Part shown: positions 1 through 10,903 of the stretch, one piece after another
Numbering within the stretch: position 1 is the stretch's first letter
How the letters are laid out: the number at the start of each line of letters is the position of its first letter
Source: Corynespora cassiicola
Lineage: Eukaryota; Ascomycota; Dothideomycetes; Pleosporales; Corynesporascaceae
Direction of reading: 5' to 3'
Assembly: GCA_022059125.1 (NCBI GenBank)
Contig: JAEUWY010000006.1
Span: 2,046,001-2,110,000, forward strand
DNA length: 64,000 nt
Notes under the pieces: generated by a model
The model's database searches: none
What the model was told of the DNA's origin: nothing
What the model saw: the letters and a program-made list of their open reading frames with translations, nothing else
Made by a program: the position numbers and the translations under genes

Positions 1-3000
1 TGTCCGGTGTATTTAGCCCCGAGAGAGTGCAGCTCGCGATAGAGGCTTTCCGACGGGAATCTCTTGAGTTCTTGTGGACTGCTGATTTCTGGAAGCACGT
101 TTGCAACCGGTGTCGAGCCAACAGAGACCATGCCACGGCAATGATCGGTAGACGCTTCCCCATCTGCTGCTAGCGTAAAGACGCGAAACTCGTACCAAGA
201 CGCAGAGGATTCCCGAGCGGAGGAAGACAGAGGTCTCAACGATGTGATAGTCTCAACACCATTTTCCGTATCCGGGACGATCAGCACTCGAGTGAACTGA
301 ACGTCACGGAAGTGAAGCGTGAGGCCTTTCCATCGACGCTTCTGGATCATGTACCGTTCTTTCAGGGCCTCAACAATCATGGAAACGTATGCAGCCCCTG
401 GGTAGACGACCTGGTCCTGGATGACGTGTCCCTTGACCCACGGAATGGCTGAGCTGCGGAGATACACTCTCCAGGTGGGCTCATCGTGGATGCTGTCCAT
501 GGTAGGCGCGCCCAAAATATCATGCTTAGGGAACTCCCGGAATCTGTATGCAGCACTCCGCCTGGATTCCGCCCAATGGGCTCTTTCATGATTCCACAAA
601 TAATTCGGCAGCGTAACGAGTAGCTTTGGCTTTGGGTGATCCAAGACTGGCTCATTTATTGCTCGGAAGTTGACCGCACCGCCGCGCTGAAATAGCTGCC
701 CGGAGAGTTGTAACAGCGCTTTTGAGCCGTTCTCGCCTCTTTTCAGCGCATTCTGGTAGATTGTAGGGCCTGGTGTGCCAGCAGCTTTGATGATTTGCGT
801 AATGGGACCCTTCAGAGCGGCATGTGGCCCGACTTCGATAACCATGGTTTTTCCAGAAAGACCAGGACTCAACCAAGTAGCTCCCTGTGTAAGTATTTTG
901 CCGAGTGCTTGAGAAAATCGCACGGGTGAGATTAGATTCTGCGTCCAATACGACGCGCCCATCTCCGTGCCGTCCAAGAGCTCCTCCGTCACAGAAGAGT
1001 ACAGTCGGACGCCATCTTTGCAGGGTTTTGGGCACAGGTTATTCATCGCTGCATGGTAATTTGCCTCGGCGAGTTTCATGTGGGCTGAGTGGTATGCCAC
1101 GTCAACATCCAGCTTGCGAGCAAAAACGCCTTGAGCATCGAGCCTGGCCTTGACACGGATGACATCATCCAAATCACCCGACAGAGTAGCGCTCTGGGGA
1201 CTGTTGTAGCATGCCACGGTAACCTTGTCGTCTGGTTCAATATATGCGAGCGCATCTTCAGCTGAGATGCCGACTGCCAGCATAGCTCCCTTCAAGTCCG
1301 GCCTTGATTTCCTAAGAGCTTCAACGTGGAAGCCACGGAAGTAGGCAACCTGCAAGGCTTCATTGGCAGTCAGGACTCCTGCAGCATATGCAGCAGCAAT
1401 TTCACCACTCGAGTGACCACAAACAACCTGTGGCTCTATCCCCCAGGAACTGAGAAGATCAAGCAAGGCCACTTGAACAGCTGTGCAACATGGTTGAGAA
1501 AGCCAGGCTTGATTGACGGATGATTCGTCTCCGGTCTTTTCTAGTTCCTCTAGCAGGTGCCAGTCGGCACCTAAGCGCAAAAACTCGGCTTCCGATCGTC
1601 GCATCGACTCTGCAAAGATTGGGTACTGTGGCATCAGGTCCAACCCCATTTGCGGCCATTGGGCGCCCTGGCCTAAATTCGACGTCAGTTTGTGTAAATG
1701 ATCCTCGTGGACAATAACGCACCAGTGAATGCAAAGCAAAGAGCGGGTTGTGGTCCCGCGGTTTCTAAGCGATTAATACCCTTGGCTATTTGGTCAAGGT
1801 TTTCGAGGAGTTCTGACTGCGTCGAGGCGGAGAACGACATTCGATAATCCCAATGAGATCGTCGGGAGAGTGTGAATGCCAGATCTGACAGGAGTGTGTC
1901 ACTCTTCCGAGCCCACTTCTGGGTCAAGGAGCGGCGTAATGCCTGTGCCGTCTCTTTCAGTGCACCTGCCCGACGATGGGAGATGGTAAAAATCTTGGGG
2001 CCTGTGCTGACAGCGGTAGACGATGTCGCGTTCTGAACCGACGGAAGAACCTCGTCTAGATGGTCAATGACAACATGGGCATCTGTGCCACCATATCCAG
2101 TCGTATTGACCGAGATTCTTTTGAGCATACCCTTGGGCCAAGGTGTGTTTTTCGTAGGAATCTGTGTTTAGAAATGTAAGACACGTGGACAGGAACAAGT
2201 CAACAAAAATGCGTAACCCACCTGGACAAAGGAATCCCCAAGCACGGCCGCGACATCTGGGCTGAGAGACTTGTGTGTGGGCGTAGCCGGGATAATGCCC
2301 TGTTCCAGAACTAGAATGGCTTTCAAAAGTCCCGCAAGACCAGCCGTAGGCTCAGTATGGCCTAGATTTGCCTTCACAGAACCGACAACTAGTGGCAGAT
2401 CTTTCGATCGGCCATGCAGAAAGGTATCCATCCAAACAGTGGCTTCTGTTTGATCGCCGGCCTTTGTTCCCGTTCCTAGTCAAACACAATCAGAATTGTC
2501 TTCAGCAACTACCGTGGCTGTTGATACGCACCGTGTGCCTCCACAAAATATGTATCTTGTGGACGGAGACCCGCATCTTCATAAGCCATTTGCAAAGCTT
2601 GTTTCTGGCCCCAGTCCGATGGCAATGTAATACCGTTAGTTTTACCGTCGGAGCTTACCCCTGTTCCTCGTATCACAGCTCTGACAGAGTCACCATCAGC
2701 CAAAGCAGCGCTGAGTGGTTTCAGGATGACTGCGGCTACACCCTCTCCTCGACCATATCCGCTAGCACGCGGGTCGAAGGCATAACAACGGCCATCTGGC
2801 GATGTGAACCTGTTTGGTGCTGGTAAGCCAAAGTACAAGGTGGATTTTGGTATTCAGAACTCACGACATGGAGGAAAGAACTCCAGTTCTCTCAGGGTCC
2901 AGACATAGATTGGACCCGCCAACGAAGGCTTGCTGAACTGTACCTGCTCGGATCGATTTGACAGCCGCATCAAGACCAACTAGCGTGCTAGAGCAGAATG

Positions 3001-3645
3001 TGTCGATGGTCATGCTGGGACCTCGAAGGTCGAACAGGTAAGAGATTCGGTTCGAAACAATTGCGTTACCGGTTCCGGTCATTCGGTAACTTTGTATTCC
3101 AGTCAGCTGCATGGCTTGGAGACAGTTTTATGATCACGTTACCCGGGAGAAATATCGGGGTCACGAGCAAGAATCGACTCGTAATCAGCGTTCGAAACTG
3201 AACACCAGACGCCTGTTTGTGAACCCCTGAGCTCGTCCATAGAAAAGCCTGCATTTTCAAAAGCCTCGTAGGCAACTTCAAGCAAAATTCGTTGCTGAGG
3301 ATCCATAGCCTTGGCTTCCAGGCCGCCGATGCCGAAGAAGTCATTGTCAAACAAGGCTGGGTCCTGTTTAAGGAGATGGAAGCCTTTGGCGTTGAACTAC
3401 AATCAAGTCAGATTTCGATGACCATAGATATCCTCGTTGTTGGCATGACCTACCGTGCCCTTGTTGTCACCGTTGGGATGCCAAAATGCATTCAGGTTGA
3501 AGCGATGACTCGCGGTTTTGGTCCATCCAGTGGTACCTTTGCTGAGCATGTCCCAAAGGGCTTCTGGGTTGGTCGCCGAGCCCGAGAAGCGACAGCCGAC
3601 TCCCACAATGGCAATGGGCTCTGCCTTGAATTCCTTGCCTGGCAT
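1..3645 (-). CDS. Highly reducing type I polyketide synthase, N-terminal part (KS-AT-DH start); 3' end beyond the window
   Basis: This would build a polyketide chain from acyl-CoA units in the cytosol. Seven exons were read: 3454-3645, 3143-3396, 2865-3089, 2532-2809, 2222-2475, 1723-2161 and 1-1672, about 1,104 residues before the edge. The ketosynthase starts at once after the ATG at 3645 ([13 protein letters not shown]). It has the active Cys in [11 protein letters not shown] (about residue 181), the first His in VEAHGTGTKAG and the second in [10 protein letters not shown]. The acyltransferase opens at [14 protein letters not shown] (about 545), with its Ser in [14 protein letters not shown] (about 632) and a YHSAHM substrate loop. 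A dehydratase fold begins near 930 with the HxxxxxxxxP-type motif [21 protein letters not shown] order marks a reducing fungal PKS. The frame stays open to position 1, so nothing suggests a pseudogene. It diverges from the monooxygenase at 5158. Later domains (MT, ER, KR, ACP) are not visible, so the product is unknown. Confidence 0.93.
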
Positions 3646-5157
3646 GTTTATGTCTTTCTCTGTGTTGTACACGATTGTGCCGTAGCCACGAGCAACTTCA
3701 AAGCCGTCTATATATCATCCAGCTCGAATGTCGTAACCGAGAGGAATGGGTTTCTACTGTGGTATTATGTAACCGTAGTGTAGACAGGTAACTAGGTTTT
3801 TGTGTGCGGATCTCATTAAACGGCTTCGGGCAGAGGAGCGCAGGTTCTGCTATTGGCTACAATGCCTGCAACCCCCGCAAAATCCGTGCTTCAATGCCTT
3901 GTAAGTAGTCAGCACTAAGTACCTCAGCTTTCAGCTGTCTCTGGAAGCCTAACGGTATACCTTTTCCATGTGTGAGACCTTTTCTGGACTCTGGGTGCTC
4001 AGACGTTTATTGTTGAATCCTCAGCGATCAACTGTTCTTCCCTTTTGGTTTACATGGGTGCTGTGTATAGGGTGTAGACACGTCGGGCGCATCCCCTCCT
4101 AGTGCTGATTCCCTTTTTAGTAGTATCCTTCGACATATATGGCCGTTTCTGGCGACATGATGGCAACGCGGTGATCGCAACTTGAGAAAGTTAGAACAGG
4201 ATTCATACCCTCAGCAGTTCCCTCGGACGTGTCAACATTCTCTGCATCTATCTACAAGGCCACGTTTGCCTCCAGGACTGCCCCATACGATGACCAGGCG
4301 CAAAGCTCGCGATGGAACTTCACTTTCTTCGCCTTCAAGACATCAAAGTGATATTATTTCTCCGTTCTATGTCGGATTTGGTTGGTAGCATCCTTCTTTC
4401 GACGATCGAGATGTGTATCGAGTAAGCCAAATGTTCGTGATCGTCCACACGGACCATCATTGACGAGCTGAATGTTTCCTTCAACGAGGGTCTGTGCTCG
4501 AAATTCTGTCAGCGAGTTGTTGATAAGGATTCAGGTCGTGATGGACAATCACACGATGGGAGAGTTACCCACATATTCAACACATTGGAGTGAAAGGAGG
4601 AAGCGTCTGACTTCGAATCATGCACGTCATCCGTCCGCAGTGTGACCTTTATCAGAATCCATCATCCCACGGATTTGTCAGACCTACTATGCCAAGCCGG
4701 TTAATTTGGGTGTATCTAATGACGACACTGTATCGCTACACGTTACCACCAAAACATTTCGTATGCTATGCTGTTGATCGCTCTGTTGCAACCCCTCCTA
4801 GCGCTGACTAACTTTGCGATTGGTAATTGTCGAAGTAAATCAAAGTCTATTACAACCAATAATAATAAAGCGACTATAACCGAAAAAGGTTAAAATCGTG
4901 TTTAAATCCCTAGGAGTTCCCTCGGACGTGGTAAACACCCTACATGTTGTATGTGTTTCGCAAGCAATAATCCTGCAGATACCATATGCCAATCCTGTCT
5001 TGCCAGCGTAGGATCTCCAAAATGTGGAGATCATCGGACGACTGCAATCTACCCGACAGGTGCGGATTATAGAGTTATCGTGGCAGAGGAAACTCACTTT
5101 TGTATGGTTCACTCCCACCAAAATGTCTTTCCTTCATCTGAGCTGTCTATTCAGAAC
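3646..5157. promoter_or_regulatory. Divergent promoter between PKS and monooxygenase, with a diverged duplicated block
   Basis: This 1.5-kb gap between two divergent genes has no credible ORF. It holds two exact short direct repeats at the same spacing. CCCCTCCTAG (then YGCTGA) is at 4093 and 4792, and AGTTCCCTCGGACGTG is at 4216 and 4915. Both pairs are offset by 699 bp, so a block of about 140 bp appears twice. The sequence between the motifs has diverged a lot. A duplicated regulatory module or an old duplication are both possible. Confidence 0.5.
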
Positions 5158-6908
5158 ATGACTGCCCACGAGACAATTCCAGTACCTATTGTTGAAATGC
5201 CCGGGAAAGGAGCAGATAACTTTGGCCAAACCAACGGGTCCACCGCCTCCATTGAAGTCGATGCTGTGGTCGTTGGGGCAGGCTTTTCGGGTATCACAGC
5301 TATCCATCGCCTTCGAAAGGCCGGATTAACGGTTAAATGTATGGAAGCGAGTGGTGATTTTGGCGGAGTATGGAATTTCCATAGGTATGGATCATATTTC
5401 TGTAGTGTGAATGTAGACCATGCTAACGATTCTGTAGATATCCTGGCGCTCGTGTAGACAGCGAGGTGCCCTTCTATCAGCTCAATATACCCGAAGTATA
5501 TCGAGATTGGACTTTTTTGGAGCGCTTTCCGGGACACGAAGAGCTCCGAAAGTACATTGCTCACGTGGACAAGATACTTGACTTGAGACGAGATACATAT
5601 TTCCATGCTCGAGTTAATGACGCCTCCTGGGACGATTCCGCAAACCGGTGGACCATCAAAACCCAACAAGGCCATGTAGCATCTGCGAAGTACTTGGTTC
5701 TTGGTGCAGGCCTACTTCACCGCGCCAATGTTCCTGACTTCCCAGGTCTAAGCGAATACCAAGGTGAGGTTTTTCACTCAGCCGCGTGGAATGAAGATTT
5801 CAGCGCCAAAGATAAGAAGGTTGGAATCATTGGCGCAGGATCAACCGGAGTACAACTCACAGAATCCCTTGGCAAGATGGCGGATGAACTCACGGTCTTC
5901 GTGCGCCGTCCGAGTTACTGCTGCGCCTTGGGACAACGCTCTTTGACGGAGCATGAGCAGCATGTGATGAAGCGCTTCTATCCGGTAATGCTTAAAGCCG
6001 CCCGGGAGTCACATGCCGGCTTTCCTGTCACAGGCAATGATAAAGCCTTGCATGATGTATCCCCAGAAGAAAGGGAACGACACTGGTCTTATACGTGGAA
6101 CCAGGGGGGTTTCTCTTACGGAATACTGGCTTTCAAAGACTTATTTCGTAGCAAAGAGGCAAATGAGGCTACCTATCAATACTGGAGAAGCAGGGTCGCG
6201 GCACGTCTGACCGATCCCGCAAAGTTCGATATCATGGCACCGGAGCACAAGCCATACTATTTTCTCACCAAACGAATGCCCCTTGAACAAGATTACTACG
6301 AGGTCCTCAACCAGAGCAATGTGCATATTCATGACCTCAACAGGTCGTCTTTGAAATCATTCACAAAGAAGGGCCTGCTCATGTCGGATGGGACAGAATA
6401 CGAACTCGACGCCGTGGTATTAGCGACAGGCTTTGACTCGATAACAGGCTCCATCACCCGTGTGGGAGTCAAGAACAAGCATGGAGTCGATCTGAAGGAT
6501 GTTTGGGCCGACGGGATAACAACGTATATGGGCATCACAGTTTCAGGGTTCCCTAACATGTTTGTTCCATATTCTCCTCAAGCTCCGACGCCATTTACAA
6601 ACGCCATACCCATTATCGAAGCTCAGGTGGAATTAGCTGTAGATATCATTAAGAGGGTGGAACAAGCCGGCGCCAACTCGATCGAGGCTACCAGAGATGC
6701 TGAGATTGAGTGGAAGACGCACCTGAACACATTGGTTGAAGGGACTCTATTCCCTTATACCGACAGCTGGTGGAATGGAGCTGACGTCCCAGGCAAGAAG
6801 AAGGAGATGATAGCTTATATTGCCGGTATCAAGCACTACGAGGCAAAATGTCGCGCTAATATCGAGGGACTACAGGGATTCAACATGGTTGCTGGGGACA
6901 AGGTGTGA
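5158..6908 (+). CDS. FAD/NADPH-dependent Baeyer-Villiger-type monooxygenase
   Basis: The family inserts one oxygen atom next to a ketone carbonyl using FAD and NADPH, giving esters or lactones. Two exons (5158-5384 and 5438-6908) encode 565 residues. The 53-nt intron has a GTATGG donor, a TGCTAAC branch site and a TAG acceptor, and splicing restores the family string RYPGARVDSE. Visible motifs are the FAD Rossmann VVGAGFSG (about residue 40), the fingerprint YQGEVFHSAAW, the NADPH Rossmann IIGAGSTG and a late ATGFDSITGS. An in-frame ATG at 5104 would add 18 residues; I prefer 5158 because it gives a normal N-terminus. The gene is head-to-head with the PKS, which suggests it tailors the polyketide; that is inference from position. 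A simple ketone- or steroid-type BVMO cannot be excluded. Confidence 0.92.
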
Positions 6909-8130
6909 AATATGAGGATGATATTAAGTATGCATAGCTTTGAGTTTCACAAATGACAATTTCCACTCTGCAATATCCTGTCGGATTACATCTAGTCTAT
7001 CATGTATTTGTTACAGTCTGCTATTGTAGACCTGTCTAGGCCGTTCAGGCCTGACGCGCCTTGCGGAAATGGCGTTCAAAGTCGTCCTATTGCATACTTG
7101 TCCTAAATCGATCAGGTTGCTCTGCAATCAAAGCTCAACTGTATCGTGACAGGGCTTCTTGGAGGACTACCAGCAGACCTCTAGCGAATATACTGTCCTA
7201 CGCTCACAATCATAGCGCGCAGTCTGCTCTCTTCCATCACGGCTGATAAGGAGTCGTAGTTCCGCAAGGACCGTCTGTCATTTTTCTCGGTTTGCGCTTG
7301 CATTCCCTGCAGCCAAGTCTAGTCGCTCGATGCGTTGGTCGGGACGAAATGGATGGGATTGAAAGTTGTCGCGACTTTTTGTATCAAGACGGGAAGCTTT
7401 CCGATACCAAATTTAAAATAGCGCTAGCCCTTTTAAACTAAGCGCGACGCTTTCTGTACAAATACAGTAAGAGCACTACTTAGCCACACTTAAGCACAGT
7501 ACTAGTGGATTAGTAGTTAGGTGGATGATCACTAGCGAATACCCGCTGTTGTTGTTGTTGTTTTTTTGCTCTGCCATAGTCATGACTAGTAAAAAGTTGG
7601 TTAGCTTCTGAATCGAGCGGGCCGCCCCTCGCGATTCGCCCGAGCCCATTTGGACCATGAGTTCCGGAGCTGTGAGCACACTCTAGTTCTTACGTGCTTT
7701 TTGTCTTCAAACTTAAATCCATAAAACGTTTCATGTGAGGTCGCACTTCTGAGTTGTCGTGCAGCGAATAGCATAGCCTGCAAATCTTTTGTAGAGAAAC
7801 GCAGCAGAAACTCGGTACTATCGCTACATCACGAACTGATAGCTCGTTGTAATCGCCTCAGAATATTAACAACAATATTGTATTAGTCACGAGGTAGCTT
7901 CAAATCTGAGCCAACATTCTAGGAAGTGGACTATATCCCAAGGGGTTAGCCAGCTGAAATCAGGGACAGCGTCCAACACCGGTAGCGCGTCAGCTAAGAT
8001 CCAGAAGCGTATACCCCTCATTCTCAGCGACCATATATTCAGGCTTCAATTAACGTGATGCTCACTGTTTGCTTTCTCAAAATAGCTTATACGAATCTTT
8101 CAAATAGATCCTCGAGTGTGAGATCTCAAC
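6909..8130. other. Intergenic, no gene seen
   Basis: Spacer between the monooxygenase and the NmrA-like gene. ORFs are short and show no family resemblance. A (GTT)n microsatellite followed by a T run lies at about 7547-7567. The last 200 bases would contain the promoter of the gene at 8131; I saw no clear TATA box. Confidence 0.5.
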
Positions 8131-9203
8131 ATGACGAAGATCATCGCCATCACTGGAGCCACTGGTACACAAGGAGGAGGCATTGCTAATGTGCTCCTCA
8201 AAACGCCTGGATGGAGAATCAGGGCCATCACTAGAAATCCTTCCAGTGACAAGGCCAAGAGTTTAGCGGCGCGAGGAGCGGAAGTAATTCAAGCTGACTT
8301 CGACGACGCCGACTCCTTGACGAAAGCTTTCGAGGCAAGTTTAAATGGCCTCCTCCAAGCTAACGTCGATATCGAACTGATCTGATGGAGAGCCTAGGGC
8401 GCCCATGCCATATTCGCTGTCACAAATTTCTGGGAGCACCTGATAGCTGGCAAAGACCCACATGAAGCGGGCCGCATAGAGGAAAAGCAAGGCGTCAAAC
8501 TCGCACAAGTAGCAGCGAAGTCAAAGGCATTGGAACACTACATCTGGTCTACCCTTCCTAGCTCCGAGAAAATTACCAAAGGCAAGATTCCAGTCCCTCA
8601 CCTCGACTACAAGGCAAACGTGGACAATTACATTCAGAGAGAGCTTCCTGAGCTCGCGAAGAGGACGACGTTTCTCATGTTCGGCTTTTACTCCAACAAT
8701 CATGAATTCAGTCCCATATTAAGACCGTTTGAAGTGGTGAGTCTTGGTTAGATTGATTTGTGAGCCTTTCCCAACATAGTTTATAGCCCGGGTCGTATGG
8801 AAAATACCTCCAGCTACTGCCAACTCGCGGCAACGCCACGGTCCCCGTGACCGGCGACATGGCCATCAACCCAGGAATCTGGGTCCGCCAAGTCCTCGCA
8901 TCCCCGGAAAAGTCAAAGGGCAGATACGCAATTATGGCGGCCGAGTTCCTCACCTTTGACGAGCTCATTAAGATCTGGTCCGACGTTACCGGCCGTGCTG
9001 GAGTGCATGTAAAGTGCAGTTCTGAGGATTTTGTCAAGGTTTGGGGGCGCTTTGGAGAGGAACTTGCTGTTCAGTTTGAGTTTCTTGAGGTTTTCACAGA
9101 TTGGGATGGCTTGTATAGTACAGTTAGTAAAGAGGAACTGGGTATTGGGGAAGGAGTGCGGGGCCATAGGGAGGCGCTGGAATCTCTCAAGAAGCATTTG
9201 TAA
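8131..9203 (+). CDS. NmrA-like NAD(P)-binding atypical short-chain reductase
   Basis: NmrA-like proteins bind NAD(P) and act as redox sensors or as reductases related to isoflavone reductase. Three exons (8131-8334, 8398-8736, 8787-9203) give 319 residues, normal for the family. The N-terminus has the extended-Rossmann glycine motif ITGATGTQGGGI (about residues 6-17), and the family string FEGAHAIFAVTNFWEH spans the first splice. The first intron uses a GC donor (GAG|GCAAGT) with a GCTAACG branch site and a TAG acceptor. A GT donor a few bases on would give the wrong frame, so the GC-AG reading is strongly favoured. The second intron has GTGAGT; the acceptor at 8786 avoids the stop that the one at 8779 would bring in. 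It lies beside PKS and monooxygenase genes, so a tailoring role is possible but unproven. Confidence 0.88.
8335..8397 (+). other. GC-AG intron of the NmrA-like gene
   Basis: The donor is AG|GCAAGT, the consensus form for GC introns. The branch site GCTAACG and the acceptor CCTAG follow, for a length of 63 nt. Only this boundary rebuilds the conserved FEGAH string in frame. Confidence 0.8.
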
Positions 9204-9555
9204 GCGAGTAGGTTCTGGTGTGATCATATAACCTGTTACAGTTTCAAGAGAAATTTCAGAATGTTTATCTGTTCGTTGTTTATTCCTGGAAACACAATAT
9301 GTATTGTTGTGACTTTTTCGACAAACTTGGTTCGTTGACTTGTTCTGGCTCAATCTATTTGGGTTTGTGGCTTGTGATGGTGTTTTCGTTGAGGGGAACA
9401 GAACGGAAAGGACTGACCCAGAACCGCGGGTCTGTGCATTCGGAATCAACATGAGCAATCCAACTTTGGGTTGTTGAGAATATTGAATCTGATAGAGGAT
9501 ATAAAGCACTCTGAATGCCGACTCATACTTCCTTACCCTTTTCGACAGTGTCAAG
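9204..9555. other. Intergenic, no gene seen
   Basis: Short AT-rich spacer that should hold the terminator of the NmrA-like gene and the promoter of the small gene at 9556. The long antisense frame through here overlaps the 3' exon of the NmrA-like gene and shows no family motif. Confidence 0.5.
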
Positions 9556-9891
9556 ATGTTATTGTAAGGATAATTCAATGTAACTTATTCTAATATGTAC
9601 TAACGTATACAAAGCCCAACACGTTTGATACTAGGTTTCGTAGTTCTCGCTACAAAAGTCACCGCCCTACCTTTTCTACTTATCCAAAATTCCTTGCCAT
9701 CTGTACCTGTCGCACGCAATCACTTGTGCAATGTTTGTCGTAAAGAGGAAGGATTTGATATGACGCCATTTGTAATCCCAATCTGCTTCGCCGTCGTTGT
9801 GACGTTGATTTTGGGGGTGTTCGGGGTGAATACCATATGTAAGAAGTGGAAGAAGGGTAAATCTAGTGCAGGTTCTCAATTCCTAGCTTGA
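9556..9891 (+). CDS. Putative small secreted/membrane protein (94 aa)
   Basis: I do not recognise a family. Two exons (9556-9563 and 9615-9891) are joined by a 51-nt intron with good signals: donor GTAAGG, perfect branch site TACTAAC (9598-9604) and acceptor AAAG. Splicing gives a short N-terminus leading straight into a hydrophobic stretch (LILGFVVLATKVTALPF) that looks like a signal peptide. A short ectodomain with a CNVC pair (HLCNVCRKEEGF) follows, then a strong membrane segment (VIPICFAVVVTLILGVFGV) and a basic tail (KKWKKGK). That order suggests a small type I membrane protein. Its place in the cluster does not reveal a role. The unspliced frame has no upstream ATG, so the call rests on the intron being real. 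Confidence 0.5.
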
Positions 9892-10050
9892 AAAAAGCAG
9901 TCTCTAACATATTCTGCAAAACGTAGTCTACTGGTGCAGGGTAACCTAATGGTCAGACAAAGTAAAGAGATATCGGTCGGCAGACTTCACAAGCTAGATA
10001 TTGTGCCCGAGTGCGTATTCCATGACTTCAGGGCATGGATCGCCCTTCTG

Positions 10051-10111
10051 TGTTCTTGATTTGTGGTGTGCTTCCTCTCTTGAGAGGAGAGTACTAAAAT
10101 TCAATCGTGTG
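10051..10111. repeat. Dispersed repeat, copy A
   Basis: A segment of about 60 bp centred on the near-palindrome CTCTCTTGAGAGGAGAG followed by TACTAAAATT. Almost the same sequence occurs at 45811-45865, and a more diverged copy lies at 17564-17626. Too short to class; it may be a MITE or a transposon end. Confidence 0.75.
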
Positions 10112-10430
10112 GCTCTGCAATCCTGTTTCAGAAGGTGTTTATCAAAGTGCTAAGGCGTGCTTTGATAGCAAGTGCTTATTAAAGGGCCAAGGCGCGCATT
10201 GACTATTCAGGCGTATTGAGTGCACAGACACAGAATTGTAGACTTCGTATATTTGCGCGTATTTCTGTTAGATCCGAGAAGCACTAGCGTCGGCTTTAAC
10301 GCTAACATCTACTTTATAAAAGGCCCGTCTATGCCTTGAAACTCGCTTGCTAACCCTATAGTAGAAATAGCAAATCTAAGATTGCTTAAGCTTTTTTGCG
10401 GCCAGATTCTAGACAGAGACACTAGAGTGT

Positions 10431-10585
10431 CTGTTATGCTCTGATCTAGAATCTTTAGTTGTAGGCCTAAGTTCTCCAGATAAACAAAAGCCTGCTTACC
10501 AACAATTGCTAACTAAATAGTCATCTTTTTTTCATCTCAGTAAATGCGAGCGATATGAAATCTAATAATGACTAGAGCATAACAG
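10431..10585. mobile_element. Possible MITE with 12-bp terminal inverted repeats
   Basis: CTGTTATGCTCT at 10431-10442 is the exact reverse complement of AGAGCATAACAG at 10574-10585. The 155-bp interior is AT-rich and noncoding. I saw no clear target-site duplication, so it could be an old nonautonomous element or chance. Confidence 0.4.
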
Positions 10586-10903
10586 GTAGGTGTAGAGTAT
10601 CTTTTCTATATTATTACCGAAGACATCTTCTCGGTGCAATCTCTTCAAAACAGATAGCTATGCCTTGGTAGTCCCCATTAGACTCATTTCCTGTATCATA
10701 TCGGTCCTGCGAAAACGAAAAGGGCCTTTTCATGTCCAATTAGAAAAAAAATGGTCTTCAAAATCAACATAGTTGATTTCGCTCAAATTGTCCCCATCAA
10801 ACTTCTGGTGCTCTATAAAGCTACCCCGAGCCTCACTCAACAGGACTCACAGCACAATTGACGTCCTTCTCTGAGTCTCACGGCATCCAAACCCCGTTTT
10901 ACC

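Larger units (their letters stand above)
9892..10903. other. AT-rich repeat-bearing spacer
   Basis: No coding potential seen. It contains one copy of a dispersed repeat (10051-10111) and a MITE-like element (10431-10585). About 10132-10220 has imperfectly repeated stretches around AAGGCGTGC and AAGGCGCGC. The last 100 bases form the tyrosinase promoter. Confidence 0.5.

Noticed and set aside
3403..3672. PKS start at 3672
   Set aside because: That codon is GTG; the first ATG, at 3645, stands directly before the conserved ketosynthase opening.
8913..9578. 221-codon minus frame
   Set aside because: Antisense to the last exon of the NmrA-like gene and to the small gene's leader; no family motif.
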